A stretch of DNA of 64,000 nucleotides from Sporomusa sp. KB1 (lineage in GTDB: Bacteria; Bacillota; Negativicutes; Sporomusales; Sporomusaceae): positions 902,940 through 966,939 of the forward strand of contig NZ_VLKC01000002.1 of NCBI RefSeq assembly GCF_007830295.1, written 5' to 3'. How positions within the stretch are numbered: the first letter of the stretch is position 1; every line of letters begins with the position of its first letter. Below, one piece after another: positions 44,042-52,072 of this stretch. The notes under the pieces are model-generated. The model had not been told where the DNA came from, did no database searches, and worked only from the letters and a program-made list of their open reading frames with translations. The position numbers and the translations under genes were made by a program.

Positions 44042-44962
44042 TCAAACCTTGTTCTGCACCCATTCAAGCCCCAGCCGTACAGCCCCTTCTACCGGTTGGG
44101 TTTTACAAGCTACAAGGTTGGCCCTTTTAGCCAGAGCCTCTTCCAGCCGCTCACGAACCATCAGAATATTGGTTACTATGCCGCCATACATGCATACTTG
44201 CACTGGTTCTCCCCAACCAAAACCACGGGTGATAACCGATTCTACCAAGCTGGCAAGCGCATCGCCTGCTTGCTTTACTATCTCGATCGCCACTTGGTCT
44301 CCCTGCTTGGCTGCGTCTCCTACCACCTGGGCAAATGCTGCAATATTGCCTTTCGACGTTGATTGGTTATTAATATAGCCAATCATATCATTCCAGCTTG
44401 TTAGGCCTGCGTATTCCATTATCATGTCCATTAATACCGTAGCTTTATCGCGCCCCTCAGCAGCCCGAATCCCCCTTACTACTGCCTGACGGCCAATTGC
44501 ATAGCCACTGCCTTCGTCACTGGCAAGGTGTCCCCAGCCACCGGCACGAATGACAGCGCCCTGCCTATTTATCCCATAAGCAATTGAGCCTGTCCCGGCA
44601 ATCAAGACAATGCCTTCGGCTTTCCCTAAGCCCGCGACCAGCGCAATTTTGGCATCACTGTTTATCAGATAGTTGCAAGTTAGACCTAATCCTGCCAGTG
44701 CCCCTATAACAATATCCTTGTCTCTTATCCGATCAGCACCGGCCAATCCAAGGCTTACTACTAGTAAATCCACCTTCTTTAAATTAAGGCTAACGGCCAG
44801 TTCGTCAATGATACTAGCAATAACTGCCGTAAATTTGGCCACCCCGGTAATGTGGTAGTTGCTAGGCCCCTTTTCCACCCAGCCTAAAACCTTGCCGGTA
44901 ACATCTGCAGCACAGCCTACGGTTTTAGTTCCGCCACCATCTATCCCTATAACCCATTGCAT
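44042..44962 (-). CDS. BadF/NagK-type N-acetyl amino-sugar kinase (MurK-like)
   Basis: 306 aa, ASKHA fold. Phosphate-1 loop IGIDGGGTKTVG at residues 5-16, then LAGADRIRD, LIAGTGSIAYGI (phosphate-2) and GWGHLASDEGSGYAIGRQAV. Phosphorylates GlcNAc and/or MurNAc; next to murQ this suits MurK-like function on sugars released by NamZ or PTS cleavage. Start taken as the second ATG (44962), placed five bases after AGGTGA. It is the first gene of the operon. Confidence 0.87.
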   Translation of the reverse strand: MQWVIGIDGGGTKTVGCAADVTGKVLGWVEKGPSNYHITGVAKFTAVIASIIDELAVSLNLKKVDLLVVSLGLAGADRIRDKDIVIGALAGLGLTCNYLINSDAKIALVAGLGKAEGIVLIAGTGSIAYGINRQGAVIRAGGWGHLASDEGSGYAIGRQAVVRGIRAAEGRDKATVLMDMIMEYAGLTSWNDMIGYINNQSTSKGNIAAFAQVVGDAAKQGDQVAIEIVKQAGDALASLVESVITRGFGWGEPVQVCMYGGIVTNILMVRERLEEALAKRANLVACKTQPVEGAVRLGLEWVQNKV

Positions 44963-45044
44963 CATTATCACCTGACATAACATTTCTACTTCTCAGCAAT
45001 ATTTGACACAGACCACTTTCTTTCCTGTTACTTTGTTCGAAAAA

Positions 45045-45083
45045 CAAAAAAATAACCGCTCCCCTACTAAGGTTTGCGATTAT
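45045..45083 (-). terminator. Terminator between cheX and the cell-wall-recycling operon
   Basis: On the minus strand ATAATCGC pairs with GCGGTTAT (one G-U) and T7 follows. It ends the hemerythrin-cheX transcript; the recycling operon starts about 80 bp further, so its promoter must lie in 44966-45045. Confidence 0.75.
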
Positions 45084-45125
45084 TTCAGTAAGCCAAATTT
45101 AGCATCGAGCATTTTAATTCATACC

Positions 45126-45584
45126 TTATTTCATTTCGTTAAGAGAAATACATATATTCATATCTCCTATATTGGTATGCAAGGGGATACTCAAGGTTTC
45201 ATGAGAAAAATGCGCTGAAACAACGGCATCAGCTACAGCAATTTGCGGCGGCATAATATCACAACGATAATTAAGCTTTGATAGATAGCTTGCTGCATTA
45301 CCGCTAATAATATTAGATATTTCCCCCATGGCCGAAGTAACAAAATCATCTAATTCCTTCAATTCCATGCCTGACATGATTTGCACAATATTTAATGTCG
45401 TATCTTGCGGAAATTGAAACAAAATGGAACCAGAAACATCACCTGTCACATTAATCCGGATATCTACCCCCTGGCTCCCACCAGCTACAGCCCCTGTTGC
45501 TCCCCGGCTTACTTCAATATCGAGCATAGCCTTAAAAACATCCGTAACAGCCTTAAAAACCGGATTGACATATTCTGCCTTCAT
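45126..45584 (-). CDS. cheX: CheX-type chemotaxis phosphatase
   Basis: 152 aa from the ATG at 45584. The first residues MKAEYVNPVFKAVTDVFKAM match CheX, and the phosphatase motif E-x2-N lies in SAMGEISNIISGNAASYL. Dephosphorylates CheY-P. Its ATG overlaps the stop of the hemerythrin gene (ATGA), so the two proteins are co-translated; an oxygen- or metal-linked taxis signal is possible. Confidence 0.87.
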   Translation of the reverse strand: MKAEYVNPVFKAVTDVFKAMLDIEVSRGATGAVAGGSQGVDIRINVTGDVSGSILFQFPQDTTLNIVQIMSGMELKELDDFVTSAMGEISNIISGNAASYLSKLNYRCDIMPPQIAVADAVVSAHFSHETLSIPLHTNIGDMNICISLNEMK

Positions 45585-46003
45585 ATTCTTTCCAACCCCT
45601 GTTCTGTCACATATTGTGCCATCTTCTGGTCTGCCGCAACCACATGATTTATCAACCAAGCCAGCAGTCTGCCCGCCAGTATTTGCACAGCTTGCTCATG
45701 ATAACCTGCATCCGCAAATTCTTTCGCCGCCTTTTGGATATCCGCCTTAAATGCCTCATGAATGTTATGGTGCTCTTCACAGTCTGGGTAACCTAATGTT
45801 TGTTGATACTGTTCTTCATAATTAAAATGTGTCACTACATACTCCTGCAGAAACACCATCGTATCTTTTACCTTTTCTATTTTTTCCTCCCAACGGCCTT
45901 CCTGACGAATAGCTTGCACAAAATCAGCAACACGGCTAAACAGTTCCTCATGTTGTTTATCAATAGTCGGAATTCCAATTTTATATTTTTCTTTCCATAT
46001 CAT
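45581..46003 (-). CDS. Bacteriohemerythrin
   Basis: 140 aa four-helix protein. Diiron ligands: His in IDKQHEELF, HFNYEEQY (His, Glu), CEEHHNIHEAF (His, His) and the C-terminal LINHVVAADQKM (His, Asp). Binds O2 reversibly; in anaerobes used for oxygen storage or sensing. Precedes cheX with a 4-bp overlap. Confidence 0.93.
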   Translation of the reverse strand: MIWKEKYKIGIPTIDKQHEELFSRVADFVQAIRQEGRWEEKIEKVKDTMVFLQEYVVTHFNYEEQYQQTLGYPDCEEHHNIHEAFKADIQKAAKEFADAGYHEQAVQILAGRLLAWLINHVVAADQKMAQYVTEQGLERI

Positions 46004-46158
46004 AGGATATCCCCCTTGAAATCAATAATAATTGTTTGTTAGTCATTATAGTCTATTTTTCAAAAATAGTCTAGTTAAAATTACCAATAAGTCCTCAATG
46101 AGGAGAACTTATTTATCTATCGGTGGCTCATTAGTAAACCGATCCCTCTCCGCTCTTC

Positions 46159-46205
46159 ATAAATAGGGAGATAAACCACTTTGAATGGCTCATCTCCCTA
46201 TTTAT
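46159..46205. terminator. Long stem-loop in the 46.0-46.5 kb intergenic region
   Basis: ATAAATAGGGAGAT (46159-46172) pairs perfectly with ATCTCCCTATTTAT (46192-46205), 14 pairs. A second smaller hairpin, AATAAGTCCTC/GAGGAGAACTTATT, lies near 46086-46113. It follows the MCP fragment and may be that gene's original terminator. Confidence 0.55.
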
Positions 46206-46255
46206 CTTACTATTATTTTATCGACTTGTTGTTACGTTATTTCTAGCATACCGCT

Positions 46256-46462
46256 GTTTTAATTTTGACTAATAACCAACCATCCAGCTGTTGCACCTGC
46301 TGATTAGCAAAATTGGCCATATCGGTATTAATTTTCGCTGCAAGTTGATTTTTAGAATTCCAATAGCCAAAGCCAGAAACAACTACTAATAAAATACAGG
46401 TTAACACCAGAACATATGCTTATATTTTATTCATAAGCCATGTCTAATCCTCCAAATACTCT
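46256..46462 (-). pseudogene. 5' fragment of a methyl-accepting chemotaxis protein gene
   Basis: About 200 bp closely match the 5' end of the MCP gene at 53657-55624 (its region 55436-55640), including the ribosome-site region and codons for the first transmembrane segment. Frameshifts and stops (for example MAYE*) are present and everything beyond is missing. It is a partial duplication or the remnant of a second chemoreceptor. Confidence 0.8.
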
Positions 46463-46543
46463 TTATTAGAATTTTTTGTTAAGATCGCTTTTACTGGATA
46501 AATCAGAATAATTACTGCCGTATTTTAAGACTATACTGACAGA

Positions 46544-46840
46544 TTAGGCTGTATTAATTCCAAAAAAACGATAAACAGATAGACCGCAATTTACCCAGTA
46601 TGCTCCATCTATTGTATAATATTTAGTCATTTTGGTGTTGAATCCCTGAACTGCTGCCGTAGATAAAAAACCTGGTCGAATTATGCGAACAAAACTAATA
46701 GACCTTCCATTAGTACCAAACTTTACACCAAATTGATAGGCGTCTGTCATCTCAAAAAATGCACCTTGCGAACTACTACCCGAACTGGGAGTCTGCTGTA
46801 TGTTCTCTTTTGTATTTTTCATTATAAATGAATGATCCAA
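46544..46840 (-). CDS. Hypothetical protein overlapping the preceding frame
   Basis: 98 codons. Contains a Ser/Gly-rich stretch (TPSSGSSSQGAFFE) and a strand-rich end (YYTIDGAYWVNCGLSVYRFF). It overlaps the 118-codon frame at 46776-47132 by 65 bp in another frame. There is no good ribosome site for the first ATG, so it may be the 3' part of one gene after a frameshift. Not recognised. Confidence 0.35.
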   Translation of the reverse strand: MDHSFIMKNTKENIQQTPSSGSSSQGAFFEMTDAYQFGVKFGTNGRSISFVRIIRPGFLSTAAVQGFNTKMTKYYTIDGAYWVNCGLSVYRFFGINTA

Positions 46841-47132
46841 TTATTGAAAAAATACCATTTCCAGGTATATTTATAGTTATTATATTATCGCTAAAAGCAA
46901 TAATAATTCCATTCAACAGGCGATAGGCATTGCCTTGCTCACTCGCAGGAATCAGAGTATACGTTCCTGGAACGGGTGACTGTGAAACTGTCGTAATAGA
47001 AACAGCGTTATGAAACAACGCGGCACATGAACCATCAAATCCCGCCTCACCATCATACATTCTCTCTCTTCTGTTATTACACTCAAAAGCTATGTCTTTG
47101 CTAATTTTTCTTTCCCTTTCGTGTAAAATCAT
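46776..47132 (-). CDS. Hypothetical protein downstream of murI
   Basis: 118 aa. Starts after a GGAGGTC site, 15 bp behind the murI stop, so it is cotranscribed. The middle has Pro/Ser/Thr-rich beta-type sequence (ITTVSQSPVPGTYTLIPASE) and ends NIPGNGIFSIIGSFIYNEKY. No signal peptide is evident. It reads like the sugar- or ligand-binding jelly roll of surface or spore-related proteins, but I cannot name the family. A frameshift with the next frame is possible. Confidence 0.5.
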   Translation of the reverse strand: MILHERERKISKDIAFECNNRRERMYDGEAGFDGSCAALFHNAVSITTVSQSPVPGTYTLIPASEQGNAYRLLNGIIIAFSDNIITINIPGNGIFSIIGSFIYNEKYKREHTADSQFG

Positions 47133-47147
47133 AAAAAGACCTCCGGC

Positions 47148-47999
47148 TCAGCCTAAATATGATGCATTAGCAGATAGATTATTGGCATAATATCTAGCCA
47201 ACGGTGTAATATCCAAAAGACGAAATTCACATTTAGTTGTGTCAAAAAACTTACCTGTGATATCGCGGACCTGTTCGGGACGATTGGAGAAATACAAGTG
47301 GCTGGAGCCTTCGCCGTTGATTTTTAGCCCGTTGTTCTCTGCCAGATAATCCTGGACTTGGCGCGCCGTTTCTACCGCCGGATCAATGATGACCACTTCT
47401 TCGCCCATAACTTCCTGCAACAAGAGCGTAATATATGGATAGTGGGTACAAGCCAAAATTAGCGTATCGATATTTGCCTCTTTTAGTGGCGTTAAATAGT
47501 GATAAGCGGCTTGACGCAATTCGTCTCCTTCAAGGCTGCCGGCTTCAATCAGTTGGGCAAAGAGTGGACAGGCACGTGGAAATACAACGGCACGCGAGTC
47601 CAGCGCTAGGATATCGGCGCGGTGTTTGCCACTGGCTATCGTGGTTTCCGTGGCAATAACCCCAATACGCTTGGATTTACTGTCGCGAAGCGCTGGCACT
47701 GCACCCGTGTTGTTACCAATTAGTTCAAAGTTATAATTCTTAGAAAGCATAGCAGTTCCTAAGACAGTAATGGTATTGCAGGCCACAACGCCAACTTTGA
47801 TACTACAAAGCGACATGAGTTGCATAATTTCATCTACAAAGTCGCAAATTTCTTCTTTGGTCCGGGAACCGTAAGGTGCACGAGCAGTATCGCCAAAGTA
47901 GATAATATTTTCTTTAGGCAGTAGCTGACGTAGTTCCTTGTACACGGTAAGTCCGCCAATGCCTGAATCAAAAATACCGATAGGTAAGTCTCTATGCAT
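47148..47999 (-). CDS. murI: Glutamate racemase
   Basis: 283 aa from the ATG at 47999, which has GAGGGAA upstream; a longer frame would run into the leader RNA. IGIFDSGIGGLTVYKELRQL at residues 7-26, YFGDTARAPYGSRT, catalytic Cys74 in VVACNTITVLG and the second Cys in ILACTHYPYI. Makes D-glutamate for peptidoglycan. The substitution GNNTGAVPAL, where most MurI have a GVIEPG-type loop, is unusual. Directly preceded by copy 1 of the three-copy leader element. Confidence 0.9.
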   Translation of the reverse strand: MHRDLPIGIFDSGIGGLTVYKELRQLLPKENIIYFGDTARAPYGSRTKEEICDFVDEIMQLMSLCSIKVGVVACNTITVLGTAMLSKNYNFELIGNNTGAVPALRDSKSKRIGVIATETTIASGKHRADILALDSRAVVFPRACPLFAQLIEAGSLEGDELRQAAYHYLTPLKEANIDTLILACTHYPYITLLLQEVMGEEVVIIDPAVETARQVQDYLAENNGLKINGEGSSHLYFSNRPEQVRDITGKFFDTTKCEFRLLDITPLARYYANNLSANASYLG

Positions 48000-48048
48000 T
48001 TTATATTCCCTCACATCCGTCAAAATTGTTATAACACCAATAAGAATA

Positions 48049-48187
48049 GAGAGACCAAGAATAGTGAGCAAACTCACATATCTTGGTCTCACCTATCTAG
48101 GTAAAATGGAGAGCTTCCAAATACCAATAAATAAGACTTTATTTAATTTATCCGCAGAATTACATATTAGACTGAACGGTACAACTT
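48049..48187 (-). promoter_or_regulatory. Leader element copy 1 (murI)
   Basis: Read on the minus strand: a degenerate promoter (TTGTAC, weak -10 AATTCT), AAAGTCTTATT, TTGGTA, a small hairpin TGGA-AGCTC-TCCA, then a strong terminator-like stem GAGACCAAGA...TCTTGGTCTC with inner GTGAG/CTCAC, and a weak T-tract. It lies between the DUF3870 gene and murI. Base pairs differ from copies 2 and 3 in a compensatory way. Confidence 0.75.
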
Positions 48188-48188
48188 C

Positions 48189-48527
48189 TCAGATTTCATT
48201 TTTCTTAATTATCATATACCGATTATGCGCGTCTTTCAGGGCGACAATCAATGTTTTTTGCACCAACCCAAAGAACCGTTGACGAATGTGCTGTACTATA
48301 TCATCAATTCCTGTGACCAAGTTCTGGCCGACAAGCATTGACAGGATGAAATCCCCCGTCATATCCCGAACAGTATTACACGTCGCATCAACTATAATAT
48401 CTGTTTTCTTGTCAACAACCATACTCAAAAAAAACATACTGTAGAGAATGGAAATGGCATCTTCCTTACTCGGTTTTGCCTGCCCGGTGATAAAAACTGT
48501 ACTTGGCGCATATTCCACATTGCTCAT
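48189..48527 (-). CDS. DUF3870-family protein, copy A
   Basis: 112 aa from the ATG at 48527 (MSNVEYAPSTVFITG). Conserved DUF3870 regions: VFITGQAKPSKEDAI, VDKKTDIIVDATCNTVRDMT, GDFILSMLVGQNLVTGIDDI and RFFGLVQKTLIVALKDAHNR. Function of the family is unknown. It sits after the symporter gene and directly before leader element 1. Roughly 75-80 percent identical to copy B by eye. Confidence 0.82.
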   Translation of the reverse strand: MSNVEYAPSTVFITGQAKPSKEDAISILYSMFFLSMVVDKKTDIIVDATCNTVRDMTGDFILSMLVGQNLVTGIDDIVQHIRQRFFGLVQKTLIVALKDAHNRYMIIKKNEI

Positions 48528-48594
48528 TCCTATGTCAATCCCCTTTCTAAAAAATTCCGAGGAAATACTGACTCGCAATCCGCTATTTAATCGA

Positions 48595-49857
48595 TCAAAT
48601 AATGCTTGACTCGGCTTGGTCTGCATCATCAGACAAGCCCTTGCCAAATAACCTGTTGAGAACAATTGTACACGTGACATTGCCAAACACATTTATGACA
48701 CACCGCACACCATCAATAAGCCTATCTACACCCGCGATAATGGCAATTCCCTCGACCGGAAGTCCTAAAGTAGTAAGGATTAGGGATATTACAACCAGCG
48801 ATGCCGAGGGAACGTTAGCAGTGCCTTTATTAGCGATTACTGCGGTAATGAGAATGGTGATGAGGGTGGGGCCATCTAAGACTACACCATAAACATCGCA
48901 AAGAAAAGATACGGCTAAGGCTTGATAAAAAGCAGATCCATCTAAATTAAAACTGTATCCTAAAGGAATAGAAAATGCAGAAATTCGATAATTAATGCCC
49001 ATTTCATCTAATGCTTCAAGAATAGATGGCAATGTAACCTCAGATGAACCAGTCGCAAAAGCCAATAGCAGCCCTGTTGATATCTTCTTAAAGGTATCTA
49101 ATGGGTTGTAACCAAGGATAATAAGCAAAATGCAGAAGACACCAGTGAGAACCAGCAACCCCAGGTATGCTGCCATAACTAATTGGGCTAGTGCCATAAC
49201 CATCTTCATTCCTTGCGTTGCAAAAAGCCAGGCCATAATGGCACCAGTGGCAAACGGTGCAAACGAGATTACCCCCATCGTCATTTTGAGCATTGTATCT
49301 AACAGTGCTTCAAGAATATCGGCAATTGGCTTAGCTCGTTCTTTAACTGCGGCCAAAGAAAGGCCAAATGCAATGCAAAAAACCAAAAAAGGAATAATTT
49401 TATGATTTGCTGCTACGCTTACTACGTTGTCAGGAATCATATCAAGAAAAAATTTTACCCAGTCAATCGAACCTGCTAAATTATTGGGTATGCTGCCGGT
49501 AGCTTCTATCGGCACACCAATGCCAGGGTGAATGAGTTGGTTAAGGCCGATTCCTACTGCCATGGCGATACCAGTGCCAAGATAAAACCAGCCAAAGGCA
49601 GTTAAACCCATTTTACCCAGTCGCTTAATATCAGCCCCCATTCGATAAGTTGCTAATGTAACGGCAGCAAATAGTAGTGGGATTATGACCATCTTTATGC
49701 CTTTAACAAAAGCTGTGCCGATAGGCTCTAGTAATTTACCAAAGCTTGGCCACATAGCACCTATAAAACTACCAACTATAAGCCCTACGATGATTTGAGC
49801 CCACAACGGAAAGCGCTCAGTTTTTCTAGACGAAGACTCTGCTGGTAACGCATTCAT
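48595..49857 (-). CDS. Dicarboxylate/amino acid:cation symporter (GltP/DctA/SstT family)
   Basis: 420 aa, eight membrane helices with two re-entrant loops. Family motifs: serine-rich loop ATGSSEVTLPSILEAL, NLDGSAFYQAL (equivalent of NMDGT) and GVDRLIDGVRCVINVFGN. Imports glutamate, aspartate, serine/threonine or C4-dicarboxylates with cations. Between glyA and a DUF3870 gene; serine or glycine-related substrates would fit the neighbourhood. Confidence 0.92.
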   Translation of the reverse strand: MNALPAESSSRKTERFPLWAQIIVGLIVGSFIGAMWPSFGKLLEPIGTAFVKGIKMVIIPLLFAAVTLATYRMGADIKRLGKMGLTAFGWFYLGTGIAMAVGIGLNQLIHPGIGVPIEATGSIPNNLAGSIDWVKFFLDMIPDNVVSVAANHKIIPFLVFCIAFGLSLAAVKERAKPIADILEALLDTMLKMTMGVISFAPFATGAIMAWLFATQGMKMVMALAQLVMAAYLGLLVLTGVFCILLIILGYNPLDTFKKISTGLLLAFATGSSEVTLPSILEALDEMGINYRISAFSIPLGYSFNLDGSAFYQALAVSFLCDVYGVVLDGPTLITILITAVIANKGTANVPSASLVVISLILTTLGLPVEGIAIIAGVDRLIDGVRCVINVFGNVTCTIVLNRLFGKGLSDDADQAESSII

Positions 49858-49969
49858 TTAGATCACTCCTTAATATTTTGTGGCTTATTCGCAAAATATA
49901 CTACGAGAAACTAAAGTAGAAATCGCGATTCCTAGGTATTATTGCTCGAATCCATAAGAATCAAAATGC

Positions 49970-51250
49970 TTACCGTTCCTTAGGCAGCCATTCATCTGCA
50001 AAAAGCGGATATTTTGCAGCTATCTCGGCAACTTGCTTACGGATTTTTTCTAATATATCAGGCTGATTATGATTTTGCAAAGCTCTTCCTACAAGAACTC
50101 CGATGTCATACATTTCCTTTTCTTTTACACCGCGTGTAGTTAAAAATGGGCTGCCAATACGTATACCACTGGATATATTCGGCGGCAAAGGATCGAACGG
50201 TATCATGTTTTTATTTGTGACAATCCCCACCGAGTTCAATACGTCCTCTGCCTCTTTTCCTGATGGAATTAATGCAGTAACGTCAGCAACAATGAGATGC
50301 GTCTCTGTACCGCCGGTAATTAACCGCATTCCCTGCGATAAACAACCTTTGGCAAGTGCTTGTGCATTCCGGAGAACTTGCTTGCTATAAAGCTTAAATT
50401 CTTCTGACATGCACTCTTTGAAAAGTACTGCCCGCGCAGCAATCATATCCATTTTAGGCCCGCCCTGTATGTTAGGAAATACCGCTCTGTCAATCTTACC
50501 TGCTAATTCCTGCCGGCAAAGAATGACGCCACACCCCCGCGGCCCTCGCAATGTTTTTTGCGTCGAAAAGCTAACAACATCAGCATGCGGTACAGGCGAT
50601 GGAATTACCCCGGCGGCTACTAAGCCGACATCATGCGCAATATCGACCCATAAAAATGCCCCAACCGATTTGGCAATAGCAGCAAAGCCAGCATAATCAA
50701 TCAATCTTGGATAAGAAGAAGCACCGCATACGATGATTTTGGGTCTATGCTCTTCCGCGAGTTTTCTAACTTCCTCAAGATCAATACGTTCTGTTTCTTG
50801 ATTTACGCCATATTGAACAACATTGTACATTTTTCCACTGACATGAAATGCTGCACCATGGCTTAAATGCCCGCCATGACTTAAACTCATGGATAAAATA
50901 GTATCACCTTGCTGCAAAAGCCCACGTAAAATAGAAATATTGCCAATAGTAGCATTCGCAGCTTGTAGATTAGCATGTTCACAACCAAATAGCAGTTTGA
51001 GTCTTTCTATCGCTAAATTCTCAACGTCATCGGCAAATTCACAACCGCCAACAAAACGCTTCCCTGGATAGCCTTCTGTATTCTTATTGGTAAAAACGCT
51101 GCCTTCCAGGAAAGTCGCCAGCGGAGAGGCATAGTTTTCTGATGCAATCAAACCAAGAGTATTTCTTTGTCTGTCTTCTTCTTTTTGAAGCAACTTTGCC
51201 ATTAAGGGATCAAATCGTTTAAGCATATTCATCATTTTATCCTGTTCCAT
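49970..51250 (-). CDS. glyA: Serine hydroxymethyltransferase-like protein, copy 1
   Basis: 426 aa. Fold and motifs of SHMT: ENYASPLATFLEGSVFTNKN, EGYPGKRFVGGCEFADDVEN, VCGASSYPRLIDY, WVDIAHDVGLVAAGVIPSPV, PLP Lys in STQKTLRGPRGCG and GIRIGSPFLTTRGVKEKEM. The usual THKT before the Lys is TQKT. It interconverts serine and glycine with THF, or a related beta-hydroxy amino acid such as alpha-methylserine. Preceded by leader element copy 2 and a tiny frame. GAGGTGTC ribosome site. Confidence 0.88.
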   Translation of the reverse strand: MEQDKMMNMLKRFDPLMAKLLQKEEDRQRNTLGLIASENYASPLATFLEGSVFTNKNTEGYPGKRFVGGCEFADDVENLAIERLKLLFGCEHANLQAANATIGNISILRGLLQQGDTILSMSLSHGGHLSHGAAFHVSGKMYNVVQYGVNQETERIDLEEVRKLAEEHRPKIIVCGASSYPRLIDYAGFAAIAKSVGAFLWVDIAHDVGLVAAGVIPSPVPHADVVSFSTQKTLRGPRGCGVILCRQELAGKIDRAVFPNIQGGPKMDMIAARAVLFKECMSEEFKLYSKQVLRNAQALAKGCLSQGMRLITGGTETHLIVADVTALIPSGKEAEDVLNSVGIVTNKNMIPFDPLPPNISSGIRIGSPFLTTRGVKEKEMYDIGVLVGRALQNHNQPDILEKIRKQVAEIAAKYPLFADEWLPKER

Positions 51251-51308
51251 AAAGACACCTCTTTCAATTTTAATAGTTGTTACGGTAACTCTCTCCTTAT
51301 CAACACGA

Positions 51309-51335
51309 CTACGTATTTCCTTTGTATCTTTTCAT
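51309..51335 (-). CDS. Tiny open frame with consensus ribosome site before glyA
   Basis: MKRYKGNT and stop, preceded by TTAGGAGGTGATT, a near-perfect Shine-Dalgarno. It lies between the terminator hairpin of leader element 2 and glyA. It could be a leader peptide or a relic of a gene. Very short, so low confidence. Confidence 0.3.
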   Translation of the reverse strand: MKRYKGNT

Positions 51336-51360
51336 AATCACCTCCTAACAACTCCTTGAA

Positions 51361-51503
51361 AATAAAAAGACCAAGAATAGTGAGATTTGCTCACACATCT
51401 TGGTCTTAAATATCTCAGTAAAATGAAGAACTTTCATCTACCAACAAATAAGACTTTATTAAATTTGTTTTTATTATAGCATATTAACTGAAAATTTCAA
51501 TTA
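51361..51503 (-). promoter_or_regulatory. Leader element copy 2 (glyA)
   Basis: Minus strand: promoter TTGAAA (51500-51495), 16-bp spacer, TATAAT (51478-51473); then AAAGTCTTATT, TTGGTA, hairpin TGAA-AGTTC-TTCA and the strong terminator stem AAGACCAAGA/TCTTGGTCTT (51407-51367) with inner GTGAG/CTCAC, followed by TTTTTATTTT. Transcription would begin inside the DUF3870 stop region and stop before glyA unless the terminator is prevented. Confidence 0.85.
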
Positions 51504-51838
51504 TTTTGTTGGATAATATTTTTCTTAACCATCATGTACCGGTTGTGCGCGTCCTTCAAAGCAACAATCAATGTTTTTTGTACCAAGCCGAAAAAACGAT
51601 GCTGGATATCCTGCACCATAGCATCAATTCCAGTTGCCAAGTTCTGTCCGACCAGTAATGATCGGATAAAATCCTGGGTCATGTTCCGGACAGAATTACA
51701 CGTCGCATCTGCAATAATATCTGTCTCTATGTCGACGATAAAACTCACAAAAAATACATTGTAGACACTAGAAATGGCGTCTTCTTTACTTGGTTTTGCC
51801 TGACCGGTGATAAAAACTGTACTCGGCGCATATTCCAT
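51497..51838 (-). CDS. DUF3870-family protein, copy B
   Basis: 113 aa, starts MEYAPSTVFITGQAKPSKED with GGGGGTAA upstream. Paralogue of the copy at 48189-48527, same conserved core RFFGLVQKTLIVALKDAHNR. Its stop codon lies inside the promoter of leader element 2. Function unknown. In this locus each DUF3870 gene is directly followed by a leader element. Confidence 0.85.
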   Translation of the reverse strand: MEYAPSTVFITGQAKPSKEDAISSVYNVFFVSFIVDIETDIIADATCNSVRNMTQDFIRSLLVGQNLATGIDAMVQDIQHRFFGLVQKTLIVALKDAHNRYMMVKKNIIQQNN

Positions 51839-51900
51839 GTTGTTTTACCCCCTTTCCACTACTGCTTATTACAGCGCTAGACGCGCTACGTCTATCAGGC

Positions 51901-52039
51901 TTACTTCAGAATATTAACTTGCTCAAAATCATGCAATGGTATATCAATAACATGTTCCGCCAATCGTTTAGCTCGGTGGGTCGGCGGAAAAGCAGAAGCG
52001 TCGTACTGCCTGCTGGTCGGCATTGGCCAACAGATCCAT
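51901..52039 (-). pseudogene. Decayed gene behind leader element 3
   Basis: Starts MDLLANADQQAVRRFCFSAD and a stop, then in another frame KRLAEHVIDIPLHDFEQV with NILK and a TAA at 51901. It was once the gene controlled by leader element 3, now truncated by deletion. Family not recognised. Confidence 0.4.
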
Positions 52040-52072
52040 ATTTTTTAGAACTTATCTCCTAACGACGCCTAA

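Noticed and set aside
48528-48692. N-terminal extension of the DUF3870 copy A frame
   Set aside because: The extra 55 codons overlap the end of the symporter gene and copy B starts at the equivalent of the internal ATG.
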